NCBI RefSeq assembly: GCF_032595355.1 | Contig: NZ_JASMWN010000001.1 | Span: 1-64,000, forward strand | Length of the DNA stretch: 64,000 nt | From: Sedimentitalea todarodis | GTDB lineage: Bacteria; Pseudomonadota; Alphaproteobacteria; Rhodobacterales; Rhodobacteraceae | Direction: 5' to 3' | In this document: positions 1-7,736 of the stretch, in pieces | Layout: every line of letters begins with the position of its first letter | How positions within the stretch are numbered: position 1 is the stretch's first letter | Notes under the pieces: generated by a model | Database searches by the model: none | Told to the model about the DNA's origin: nothing | The model's input: the letters and a program-made list of their open reading frames with translations, nothing else | Made by a program: the position numbers and the translations under genes

Positions 1-267
1 GACTGGCGTTGTCGCACCTCGAGGCGAGCGGCGGGGAATTTGCCGTTGATGTCGCGCTCGATCTCGAACAGGGCGTCGATGCGCTTCACCGCCTCGAACG
101 CGATCGGCGAGATCTCCTTGGCGTTCTTGCCCTTGCGAATGTTCTTTTCGACATCCGCGAGCTCGAAGAACTTGCGGCGCGCGTGTGCCCAACACAGAGC
201 TGAAGCAACGGGCCCCGGTGATCTTTTCGGATCATAAAGCTGGTTGTATCCGGCATAGGCATCCACT

Positions 268-306
268 GCCCGGCAGTGGTTTGCTTGCAAACCACGAGAG
301 GGGGCC
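268..306 (-). repeat. Short palindromic insertion element, copy A
   Basis: Read on the minus strand, this is GGCCCCCTCTC, then a stem GTGGTTTGC-AA-GCAAACCAC, then TGCCGGGC. It sits where TnpC should pass directly from GILQA to DAYAG and adds 13 codons in frame. Its outer parts match copy B at 908-944 exactly, while the stem bases differ yet still pair. Confidence 0.7.
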
Positions 307-381
307 TGCAGGATCCCCTGCCATCCCTTGAGATGCCTTGTGGGATGTTCCCCGCCCCGATCGCGGGAGAAGCGGAAGACC

Positions 382-411
382 ACCGTCGGCGGGGCGGCTA
401 CCGCCGACGGT
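382..411. repeat. Perfect 11-bp inverted repeat at the tnpC frameshift
   Basis: ACCGTCGGCGG at 382-392 pairs with CCGCCGACGGT at 401-411 across an 8-base loop. The TnpC frame changes by one base within or next to this hairpin. It does not share the flanks of the two palindromic insertions and adds no extra codons relative to the family, so it is probably native sequence in which a slippage occurred. Confidence 0.5.
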
Positions 412-907
412 GCGGTCATCGCGCACATAGGTCCAGAGCCGCGCGGTCTTCGTGCCACCCCGGGCCAGCAGCGGCACGGTGGTATCGTCCCCATGCAATC
501 GGTCGGCCGCCATGACATGGTTTTCGATCAGCGCATGCAGCGGCGTCAGCAACTCGGTCACCGCGCCGACCTGGTCGGCGAGCGTGGACAGGCTGAGGTC
601 GACGCCCTCGCGGGCATAGCGGTCGGCCTGGCGGTTCAACGGTTGGTGCTGCCCGAACTTTTCGAACACGATCATGGCCAGAAGGCTCGGGCCCGCCCAA
701 CCGCGCGGGATCGGGTGGAACGGGGCTGGAGGCTGGCTGATCTTTTCGCACGACCGGCAAGTGAACTTCTCGCGCACCGTCTGGATCACCTTCCACTGCC
801 GCGGCACCACCTCCAGCGTGTCGGTGATGTCCTCACCCATCTTCACGATCCGTTCGGATCCGCAGCACGCGCAGTTTGAGGGGGCCTCGACCACGACCCG
901 TTCGCGC

Positions 908-944
908 GGCCCCCTCTCATCGCTGCAAGCAGCGACTGCCGGGC
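908..944 (+). repeat. Short palindromic insertion element, copy B
   Basis: GGCCCCCTCTC, then A, the stem TCGCTGC-AA-GCAGCGA, then C and TGCCGGGC. It interrupts tnpC between the codons for KKPFPEH and PRERVVVEAP, is inverted relative to copy A, and introduces a stop codon into the tnpC frame. The flanks and the AA loop are the same as in copy A; the stem sequence is different but fully paired. Confidence 0.7.
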
Positions 945-1160
945 GACGGATGCTCAGGGAACGGCTTCTTCACCGGCTTGCGCCGCTCGGAGCCTGCGAC
1001 CTTCGTCTTCTCCGCCGCCTGCTCGGCACGGATGGCATCTTCGGCCGCAGCGGTTTCCATCTCCTCGAGCTGCAACTCGAGCTGGTCGATCAGCCGGGCG
1101 GTGCGCTCGGCGCTGCGACCGTACTTGTCGCGCTTGAGCATGGCGATCTCGAGCTTCACG

Positions 1161-1265
1161 CCCGAGACCTTGCTGCACCTGCAATGCCAGCGTGTTCATG
1201 CCCCGCCGCATGTCAGTCACGCCGCCGGCGATCCAGACCTTCACGCCTGCCGGAAACGCGATCAT
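1161..1265 (-). pseudogene. tnpB: IS66 TnpB (Orf2) remnant, first 35 codons only
   Basis: The translation begins MIAFPAGVKVWIAGGVTDMR and continues RGMNTLALQVQQGLG, the conserved N-terminus of IS66 Orf2/TnpB (normally about 115 residues). After residue 35 the similarity stops, and the DNA continues directly with internal TnpC sequence in another frame (VKLEIAMLKRDKYGRSAERT). This is the scar of an internal deletion joining tnpB to tnpC. Confidence 0.8.
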
Positions 1266-1672
1266 TGCCCGTCCACCACTGACAGGATCCGCGCAAGCGC
1301 TTCCGGCTCGACCCCGGTGGGCACGACAGGCCGACGGCCATTCGGCAGGGCTATCTCCACCTGAGAGGTCCGTGCAAGGTCAGGGGGATCAACCGGCCCC
1401 GTTTGAGAGGCAGGGACACCCTTCGTGACGGTCACCGGGGCGAAGGATACCGGGCGGCCCGCACCCAGCTCTCCGTTGCGATACTGTCGCCGCCAGATCG
1501 TCAACAGCGATCGGCAAATGCCATGCCGCCGAGCCGTGGCTGTCACTTGCCTGTGACCGACAAAACTCTCCTCAACAATCCGGTGCTTGTCCTCATCCGA
1601 CCATTGCCGACGACGAATGCAATCGGCTGCAGAGAGAACTTCGATTTGAGGGCAGTAAATAAAGTCGGACAT
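1262..1672 (-). CDS. tnpA: IS66 family accessory protein TnpA
   Basis: A 136-residue protein typical in length of IS66 TnpA, the small helix-turn-helix protein encoded first in IS66 elements. The N-terminal half has the expected pattern (RRQWSDEDKHRIVEESF near residues 22-38, then RRHGICRSLLTIWRRQYRNG around 48-67). The C-terminal half ends in a typical ALARILSVVDGQ tail. The stop codon overlaps the start of the tnpB remnant in an ATGA, the normal coupling in this family. The reading frame is intact, but the partners it would need in this copy are broken. Confidence 0.8.
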   Translation of the reverse strand: MSDFIYCPQIEVLSAADCIRRRQWSDEDKHRIVEESFVGHRQVTATARRHGICRSLLTIWRRQYRNGELGAGRPVSFAPVTVTKGVPASQTGPVDPPDLARTSQVEIALPNGRRPVVPTGVEPEALARILSVVDGQ

Positions 1673-2035
1673 AACGTCGGACTTATCATCGGATCGTAAC
1701 CGAACTCAGACGGCCCCCGCAGGAGCCTTACTCCGAAATGGTTCAGAGAAACGTCGTTCAATCCGAACTCGAGCACAGCCAAAATGAGGTTTGATGGTGC
1801 TAAATCGATCTCATATCAGGTCGTCGATGCGAACGAGCGATTTAAGGCCATCTTAGCCCAACCTTTACAGGCCAACAGCAAACAAAACCGATTTCGCGCG
1901 TTTTAGAATTTCCATCTTCGGATCTTCGCCCAGTGGCTAAAAAGTTGATCGCGCGCTCGACCTATCCGCCATGCAACCATTATTTTTTTTGCCCGATGTT
2001 TGCGGCAATGCCCCCGTTCAGGCGCGAGGGTCTGC
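1673..2035. other. Gene-free stretch beside the IS66 remnant
   Basis: About 360 bp between the tnpA start and the end of the SGNH/RTX gene. It should contain the outer end of the IS66 element, but I see no convincing terminal repeat or target duplication. I see no credible coding region or RNA gene. Confidence 0.5.
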
Positions 2036-3721
2036 TCAAACAAGCGGGGTATCGTCGATATAGGTGGTGCCGAGCAGATTTCCGTCTGCGTCAAATGTCT
2101 GATTGTAGCTTTCCCAAACATAGACGTCGGTGGCGTCGGTCATTGTCTGCGTCGTGCGGATCCCGGCGTCATTGTAGTCGACATCGAGCACCCGTCCGTC
2201 ATCATAGGTGGTGATCCGATCGGTCTTGATTATGCCATCCGCACCGAAGGTTGTCGTCCTTTCGTTCCAAACATAGACATCTGCGGTGTCCATCACTGTC
2301 TGCGACAAGCGGACCCCGGCGGCATCGTAATCGATTTCGAACAACCGTCCGTCGTCGTAGGTGGTGATCCGATCGATCTTGGTCGTGCCATCTGCGCCGA
2401 AGGTCGTTGTCTTGCTGTCCCAGGAATAGTCATCTGCAATGTCCGTCAATGCCTGCGACAAGCGGATCCCGGTGGCCTCGAAGTCGATTTCGAGTAGTCG
2501 GCCGTCGTCAAAAATCGTGGTCCGGCCCGTTTCGGTTACTCCATCTGCATCGAAAATGTGCATGTAGCTCGACCAGTCTCTGCTGTTTCCCGAGTCGAGA
2601 ACAGTGCGCGCGAAATGCACGTCCATCTCCGTGAAAAATGTGACAATCACATTGTCCACGCCAACAGTCACGTCTGCGAAGGTTCCGTCCGAGAAGGTCA
2701 CAACTTCAATGCCGATCAACGTGTCAACGCCTTCGTTGACCCCGGACGTCGTGTTGGTATCGGCGATTTTCAATGTGCTATCAAAGGAAAATTCGAACTC
2801 GTCCCACGCGCCATCAAGCTGTACTTCGTCGGTCCCATCCCCACCGTTGAAGGTGTCGTCCCCTTCGCCACCGGCAAGGATATCGTTGCCGGTTCCGCCA
2901 TGGATAGTCTCGCCATCAGCGTCGCCCATCGCCACGTCCCAGGCGATGTCTTTCATGAAAGCGGCCAGTTCCGCCGATGGAGCGTCGAAAGCTTCGCCCC
3001 ATTGCCCGTATTGCTGCAGTTCTACATCGTCCGGGCGTTGACCGAACACGGTCGTGTATTGAACGATCGCGACAAGGTAGAGCCCCAAATCGTTCAAATG
3101 AATGTCGTCAATAAAGAGTTCCCTGATGTCAGAGATGCCGGGCACGTTTCCTGCGGCTATCTCATCGTAGAGGCGTCCCATCACCTGTCCGACCGGGATA
3201 AGCAGCATCTCGGGCGCGTCCGGGGCCCGCTGGTCATTCACGGCATCAACGATGGCCTGCCATTGCGGTAGAGCATGGTCGATGCGCTCTCTCCAGGGTA
3301 TATCGTCTTCCGGATCGTATTCGACATCAAATCCCGGTGTCCCTGACCTCAGATCGTGCCAGGTTTCGTACATGTAGACTTGGGTATCCGGGTTCGCCGA
3401 GATGGCCAGGTTGTAGAAGTTCGACGCGCCTTCGACCGCCTCTGCAAAGCTGGGGTGCGGGACGCCCTCGGTCAGGATCAGCACATCGGTCTGTCCTTGA
3501 GGCAACTCCTCTCTGGCATTGACGCCAAAGCCGGGTAGTTCAGCCCGATCTGCGTTTTCCCAGCTCCACCACAAGGGGGAGCCGTTGATGATATGCTCCT
3601 GAACGGATCCGGTCCCGCCGGTCTGCGATACAAAACCCCGCAGCATGGCCGGCAGATCATGGTTGACCAGGCTGTGGCCGACGAACAGGATGTTTGAATC
3701 CAGTGAATTTGTTACAGGCAT
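2036..3721 (-). CDS. SGNH-hydrolase-like protein with RTX calcium-binding repeats
   Basis: 561 residues. Residues 1-240 resemble the SGNH/GDSL hydrolase fold: a nucleophile motif LFVGHSLV with Ser17 (GHS instead of the usual GDS), NG at 46-47, and a C-terminal DDIHLND with Asp205 and His208 as the likely Asp-x-x-His pair. Residues 275-298 carry RTX nonapeptides (GGTGNDILA, GGEGDDTFN, GGDGTD), which bind calcium in proteins exported by type I secretion. Residues 383-556 form three and a half tandem repeats of about 51 residues. There is no N-terminal signal peptide, which fits C-terminal type I secretion, but no secretion genes are adjacent. The substrate is unknown. It sits between the IS66 remnant and other accessory genes. 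Confidence 0.75.
   Translation of the reverse strand: MPVTNSLDSNILFVGHSLVNHDLPAMLRGFVSQTGGTGSVQEHIINGSPLWWSWENADRAELPGFGVNAREELPQGQTDVLILTEGVPHPSFAEAVEGASNFYNLAISANPDTQVYMYETWHDLRSGTPGFDVEYDPEDDIPWRERIDHALPQWQAIVDAVNDQRAPDAPEMLLIPVGQVMGRLYDEIAAGNVPGISDIRELFIDDIHLNDLGLYLVAIVQYTTVFGQRPDDVELQQYGQWGEAFDAPSAELAAFMKDIAWDVAMGDADGETIHGGTGNDILAGGEGDDTFNGGDGTDEVQLDGAWDEFEFSFDSTLKIADTNTTSGVNEGVDTLIGIEVVTFSDGTFADVTVGVDNVIVTFFTEMDVHFARTVLDSGNSRDWSSYMHIFDADGVTETGRTTIFDDGRLLEIDFEATGIRLSQALTDIADDYSWDSKTTTFGADGTTKIDRITTYDDGRLFEIDYDAAGVRLSQTVMDTADVYVWNERTTTFGADGIIKTDRITTYDDGRVLDVDYNDAGIRTTQTMTDATDVYVWESYNQTFDADGNLLGTTYIDDTPLV
2054..2575 (-). repeat. Tandem repeats of about 153 bp coding for 51-residue units
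   Basis: Units start near residues 383, 435, 486 and 537 of the SGNH/RTX protein. Each contains FGADG or FDADG, then TTYDDGR, then EIDYDAAG, then LSQT.TD..DVYVW. Similarity is visible at the DNA level too, for example the repeated tcgtaggtggtgatccgatc. The pattern recalls short beta-strand repeats of secreted surface proteins. The last unit is incomplete. Confidence 0.75.
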
Positions 3722-4519
3722 CAGGTTTGTCGGATCCTATTCTGGCTCGCATCATACGGCATCAGGTAAAATTGTTGCATGCGCATCCCATCACTTTTTT
3801 GCTAACTTGGCAAAGCTCGGAGTGATCGGGATGTGGCCAGTTTGCCGGCGCTGCGAGCGAACAATAACGCCAGCGAAAAGGCTCGTCCAGCCATGTGATT
3901 GCATCACGTCATTTACACTGGTCAACGCACCGTCGCGATAGGACCTTAAGTGTGAGTTGCGGCGCAGCGCGTACGATTCTGACCATTCTGGAACCGACAT
4001 TCGCCAGATTGTTTGCCCCAATGCGTAACTTGTCACTGTCTTGCTTTCCAATGGAAGCCTTTTGGTCCCGCCGTGCGGTGCATCGGGCATCTGCCGCGCG
4101 CCGTGAGTGCGGCGTCCGATCTTGAGGGCGAGATTGGTCAAGGTTCTCGTCATATCATCCCGTTTTTTGCCAGCCAATATGTGGGATAGTATAGGGCAAT
4201 ATGCAACAATGTGAGACAAGGAAATGCCGCTAAATTACTGAGAATTTTACGCTTTTATACATGGTGGGAAAATGGCGCGGGACTCTAACGCACCGCCCGC
4301 ACGATTTGACGGTTGGCCAATGACGACGCTTCGGAAACCTGAAAGGACCGAATCGTCTGGGCGTTGCGCCTTCACGAAGCCGTGGGAGCAGTTCGCGCCA
4401 CGTTCCAAATCTGGTACCTTTTATCTGCGCGACAGTCTGATGATTCCGTCTGAGGACCACTTGATCGGCCCGATCGGACGAATGACCGGGCGTTCGTTTG
4501 CCATTGAGGACAGACCAGC
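3722..4519. other. 800-bp stretch without a convincing gene
   Basis: An open frame of 142 codons on the minus strand (3791-4219) and one of 83 codons on the plus strand (4272-4523) exist, but neither resembles a family I know or has a clear ribosome binding site. The segment is less GC-rich than its neighbours in places (4130-4260). It probably holds the promoters for the divergent flanking genes and possibly debris of transfer. Confidence 0.4.
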
Positions 4520-5008
4520 ATGATAGGAGTCTTGCCATCACGCCGCACCGTGCTCGCCAGTGCAGCATCAGCGATGGTGACTGGCTTCTCGGGTCTCGCC
4601 GTTCCTGCCCGGGCACAGGGCCTTAAACCGACGCGTTCGATGCGCGGAGGGGCAAACAACTATCTTCCGGGCGCTCCCGTTGTCGAACGTATCGGCGGCG
4701 GTGGGTTCTGGATGACCGGAACCGTGCGTCGTGCCGGTGACGGCGCGCCGCTGGCGGGCCAGCGCATTCAGATCTGGGCACACACCACCGAGGGGCACGA
4801 GCGTGACCCGCATAGTCACGGTGCGACGCTGACGGATGCCAACGGAGCTTTCCGCCTCGAGATGCCGCAGATTGTCCCGGCGTTTGGACAGCCGCATGGC
4901 CATCTTGCCTATGACAGCGCCGATTTCGAGACAGTGTTCTTGCGTCCGATCATGGCGCGTTCAGAAGACACAGCACTGAGCGCTGATTTCGTCCTTTTGC
5001 CTGTCTGA
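4520..5008 (+). CDS. Exported intradiol-dioxygenase-fold protein lacking the tyrosine ligands
   Basis: 162 residues with an N-terminal export signal that looks Tat-type (SRRTVLASAASAMV followed by a hydrophobic stretch and an ARAQ cleavage site near residue 33). Residues 65-160 follow the beta-sandwich of intradiol ring-cleavage dioxygenases: GTVRRAGDGAPLAGQRIQIW, LTDANGAFRLE, then a His-x-His pair at 126 and 128. In true protocatechuate and catechol dioxygenases, two tyrosines and two histidines hold ferric iron. Here the tyrosine positions appear to be replaced (EGHERD where GxYxH is expected), so the metal site is altered. It is followed after 5 bp by a ferric-reductase-like membrane protein, suggesting a shared extracytoplasmic redox role. 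The reaction is unknown. Confidence 0.65.
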   Translation: MIGVLPSRRTVLASAASAMVTGFSGLAVPARAQGLKPTRSMRGGANNYLPGAPVVERIGGGGFWMTGTVRRAGDGAPLAGQRIQIWAHTTEGHERDPHSHGATLTDANGAFRLEMPQIVPAFGQPHGHLAYDSADFETVFLRPIMARSEDTALSADFVLLPV

Positions 5009-5013
5009 GACAG

Positions 5014-5619
5014 ATGAGACATGTCAAAGCGGTCGTGTTCTGGATCGCCCTTGCCTTCACAATAGTCATTCCGCTGTGCGTGGCGGCGCAAAGCCCGCTG
5101 CTCGCGTGGCGTGACCCAATCTACATCGTGGCAGGCTTCGCGGGGGTGACTGCGATGGCGTTGCTCCTCATTCAGCCATTGCTGGCCGGGGGATACCTTC
5201 CGGGCCTGTCCACGTGGCGAGCGCGCGAGGCACATCGTGTAACTGGCGGCATTCTCGTTGGTGCCGTGGTCATCCATATCGCCGGTCTCTGGTTGACCAG
5301 CCCCCCGGACGTCGTCGATGCGTTGCTGTTTGTATCACCTACGCCATTTTCTGATTGGGGCGTGATCGCGATGTGGGCGATCTTTGCTGCGGCTTTCCTC
5401 GCCGTGTTGCGCAAACGGATGCGCCCGAACCGATGGCGCATTGGTCATACCGCCTGTGTCGCCATTGCCGTGACGACGAGCGTCGCCCATGCGATGTTGG
5501 TCGAGGGAACGATGGGTTTGGTCTCCAAGAGCATTCTCTGCGTCCTGGTCCTTGGGGCAGCAGCGAAGGTGATTGCCGACCGGAGGGCCTGGCAGCGCCG
5601 CACACGGTGGACCAGGTGA
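5014..5619 (+). CDS. Ferric-reductase-like transmembrane (heme) protein
   Basis: 201 residues with about six hydrophobic segments (near 7-24, 36-56, 75-92, 108-128, 144-162 and 168-185). Histidines in the helices (AHRVTGGILVGAVVIH around 72-87, IGHTACVAIAVTTSVAHAML around 143-162) resemble the paired heme ligands of ferric-reductase-like domains (FRD/MsrQ/NOX type). No cytoplasmic flavin or NAD domain is fused, so electrons must come from elsewhere. It is probably co-transcribed with the exported dioxygenase-fold protein just upstream. The family assignment rests on topology and histidine placement. Confidence 0.6.
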   Translation: MRHVKAVVFWIALAFTIVIPLCVAAQSPLLAWRDPIYIVAGFAGVTAMALLLIQPLLAGGYLPGLSTWRAREAHRVTGGILVGAVVIHIAGLWLTSPPDVVDALLFVSPTPFSDWGVIAMWAIFAAAFLAVLRKRMRPNRWRIGHTACVAIAVTTSVAHAMLVEGTMGLVSKSILCVLVLGAAAKVIADRRAWQRRTRWTR

Positions 5620-5901
5620 TGCGGGGACCTGCGGCCGGGGTGCGTCTCCGGGGTCGCAGCATAGAGCCCAGTGTCAGCATGAACCGAGCGGACCGTGGGG
5701 GCGCCCGCCTTTCAATGCCGTCATCACGGATGAATGTCCGCAAACCGCCGTGATCGAATGGTAAATCGAACGACGAAGTGTGCGCTTGTAGTGAAATCGC
5801 GCTGTTGGCCGGACGGCTCCGAATTCTATGGATCTTTCAGGCGAACTGCGAATGATGGTCCAAGTACCCAATGCGAAAGCGGTCTAACCCGAGGAGATTC
5901 C

Positions 5902-6936
5902 ATGCGCCAGCCTGCCCTATCGTGCCTGATGACCAGTCTGGCCGCGCTGCTTCTGGCATGCCTTCCGGGGCTGGTCACAGCGCAGGAATCCTGCGCGCCT
6001 CCGAACATCAGGACGGATGTACGGCCCGGTGTCGCCGGTGTACCGACGGATGTGACAGTGGGCGCATATATCGTGGATCTGAGAGGGATCGATGATGTCG
6101 AGCAGACCATTACGCTCGACATCGCGCTGCGCATGCACTGGACCGATCCGCGACTGGCGGCGTGGACTGGATGCAGGTTGGCCACGACCGACATCTGGTT
6201 TCCGGTCTTGCTGTTGCGCAATTCAGGGCGGATTTTCATGCGATGGCCCGAAACTGTCAGCATCGAGGAAGGTGGGAAGGTGACCTACCTGCAACGCGGC
6301 GCGGGCACGTTTTCGAGCTATCATTCGCTTGATAGCTTTCCCTTTGATACGCAGGAAATCAGCTTGCGGTTTTTTCCGCTGGACTGGACCAAACCCAAGG
6401 TCAACGTGATTGCCGATCCTGAGTATTCGGGGATCGCGCAGGTTCTGAACATTTCCGACTGGCAGGTTCTCGGGGTGGATATCGAGGTGGGCGAGCAAAC
6501 GCTCAAGGCCACGGGCAAGACACATGCCACGTTTGACGTCGTACTTTCGCTCGAGCGCTACAGCGGCTTTTATGTTCTGAAAATCATGCTGCCGATTGCG
6601 CTGATTGTCAGCATGTCATGGATGGTGTTCTGGATCGATGCCAAGGAGTTCGGCACCCAGTTGGGCCTGTCGGCAACTGCGGTTCTGACCATGATCGCGT
6701 TTATCTTTGCGACAACGAACATGCTGCCGCGCCTCGGGTATTTCACGTTTCTGGATCGGTACATCGCGGTCGCCACGGTCTTTGTTTTCGCGGCCTTGTT
6801 GCAATGCCTGGGCACGGGGTATCTTGCGTCACGCGGGCGCCACCAAACGGCGGAACGGATCGATGTCCTCTCGCGTATCATCTTTCCAGTGGTGTTTGCG
6901 GGATTGTGCGCAAAGTTCTCTTGGTCGGTGATGTGA
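5902..6936 (+). CDS. Prokaryotic pentameric ligand-gated ion channel (Cys-loop receptor family)
   Basis: 344 residues from the ATG at 5902, chosen because GAGGAG precedes it and a signal peptide follows at once (cleavage near ...VTAQ, residue 28). Residues 29-220 form the extracellular ligand-binding domain with the family signature FPFD at 147-150 and WPE, FPLDW and SDW segments. Four membrane helices follow: M1 about 224-244, M2 about 251-273 (GTQLGLSATAVLTMIAFIF, the pore helix), M3 about 286-306 and M4 about 322-343. The short M3-M4 loop is typical of bacterial members such as GLIC and ELIC. It would assemble as a pentamer in the inner membrane facing the periplasm. The ligand is not predictable from sequence. 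The next gene is convergent, 5 bp away. Confidence 0.88.
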   Translation: MRQPALSCLMTSLAALLLACLPGLVTAQESCAPPNIRTDVRPGVAGVPTDVTVGAYIVDLRGIDDVEQTITLDIALRMHWTDPRLAAWTGCRLATTDIWFPVLLLRNSGRIFMRWPETVSIEEGGKVTYLQRGAGTFSSYHSLDSFPFDTQEISLRFFPLDWTKPKVNVIADPEYSGIAQVLNISDWQVLGVDIEVGEQTLKATGKTHATFDVVLSLERYSGFYVLKIMLPIALIVSMSWMVFWIDAKEFGTQLGLSATAVLTMIAFIFATTNMLPRLGYFTFLDRYIAVATVFVFAALLQCLGTGYLASRGRHQTAERIDVLSRIIFPVVFAGLCAKFSWSVM

Positions 6937-6941
6937 CCGGT

Positions 6942-7736
6942 TCAGCGTGCGGGTCTGAGCGCCGCCATCAATGAAGTTGCCGCAAACAGGGCGGCGGCGG
7001 TGCAGACGATGCTGGGGCCGGTGGGCGTATCGAGCATGAGCGCCGCCCAGAGACCTCCGAGAACCGATGTCATGCCGATCAGCGCCGCGCCAAGGGCCAT
7101 CGCCTCGGGCGTGCGGACCAGGGGGCGGGCCGTTGCGGCGGGGATCACAAGAAGCGCCGCGATCAGCAGGACGCCGACGACTTTGATCGCCACCGCGACC
7201 ACAAGCGCCAGCGCCAGCGTCATGATGAAATCCTCGCGTCGGGGATTGAGGCCGCTGGCGCGGGCAAGGTCCGGGTTCAGCGTTGTGGTCAGGAGCGCCG
7301 ACCAGCGCCACGTCATCAGCGCCAGCACCAGCGCCGCACCGCCCCAGATCACGGCCAGATCGCTCTTGCTGACGGCAAGGATATCGCCAAACAGGAAGGC
7401 CATCAGGTCGAGACGCACATCGGCCAGCATGGTGACGGCCACCAGCCCTATGGCCAGCGCACTGTGGGCCATGACCCCAAGGGCCGTATCCATTGCATAC
7501 CCGCGCCCGGTCAGGGCCAGCACCGCCAGCGCCATGATCAATGCCGCGAGCAGCACCATGGGCAGCACGGGCAGGTGAAAGGCCAGCGCAAGCGCCACGC
7601 CAAGGATCGCCGCGTGCGCGGTGGCTTCTCCGAAGTATGCCATCCGGCGCCAGACTACGAAACAGCCCAGGGGGGCGGCGGCCAGGGCCACGCCGAGACC
7701 CGCAAGGGCGGCGCGGATCAGGAAATCGTCAAACAT
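6942..7736 (-). CDS. znuB: Zinc ABC transporter permease ZnuB
   Basis: 264 residues with about eight hydrophobic helices and the ABC-3 family pattern (CFVVWRRMAYFGEATAHAAI near 25-44, GYAMDTALGV near 80, VVGVLLIAALLVIPAATAR near 188-206). It forms the membrane channel of the ZnuABC zinc importer. Its start overlaps the znuC stop (TGATG), so the two are translationally coupled in a zur-znuC-znuB operon. Confidence 0.93.
   Translation of the reverse strand: MFDDFLIRAALAGLGVALAAAPLGCFVVWRRMAYFGEATAHAAILGVALALAFHLPVLPMVLLAALIMALAVLALTGRGYAMDTALGVMAHSALAIGLVAVTMLADVRLDLMAFLFGDILAVSKSDLAVIWGGAALVLALMTWRWSALLTTTLNPDLARASGLNPRREDFIMTLALALVVAVAIKVVGVLLIAALLVIPAATARPLVRTPEAMALGAALIGMTSVLGGLWAALMLDTPTGPSIVCTAAALFAATSLMAALRPAR

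Larger units (their letters stand above)
1..1160 (-). pseudogene. tnpC: IS66 transposase TnpC remnant, deleted, frameshifted and interrupted
   Basis: The pieces read as the IS66 DDE transposase. The order is the coiled-coil segment (LIDQLELQLEEMETAAAEDA), the zinc-binding segment (CACCGSERIVK and CRSCEKISQP), the start of the catalytic core (HGDDTTVPLLARGG, WTYVRDDR), then PTVVFRFSRDRGGEHP in a second frame, and AVDAYAGYNQLYDPKRSPGP and CWAHARRKFFELADV further on. The start is lost by deletion. A 37-bp palindromic insert at 908-944 brings in a stop codon. A one-base shift lies near 393-401. A 39-bp in-frame insert lies at 268-306. The 3' end is outside the window. Confidence 0.85.
1..1672 (-). 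mobile_element. Decayed IS66-family insertion sequence, continuing past the left edge
   Basis: Three IS66 genes in the usual order tnpA-tnpB-tnpC lie on the minus strand. tnpA looks whole. tnpB survives only as its first 35 codons, which run straight into the middle of tnpC, so an internal deletion has removed most of tnpB and the start of tnpC. The rest of tnpC has a frameshift and two short palindromic insertions, and leaves the window at position 1. I could not identify a terminal inverted repeat upstream of tnpA, so the outer boundary is uncertain. The element cannot transpose on its own. Confidence 0.85.

Noticed and set aside
3791..4219. A 142-codon open frame on the minus strand in the gap before the Tat dioxygenase-fold gene
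   Set aside because: No family resemblance, no clear ribosome binding site and an unusual composition; could be debris, so it is only mentioned under the gap.
4272..4523. An 83-codon plus-strand frame overlapping the start of the exported dioxygenase-fold gene
   Set aside because: No similarity to anything known; the downstream gene has a better start and a clear signal peptide.
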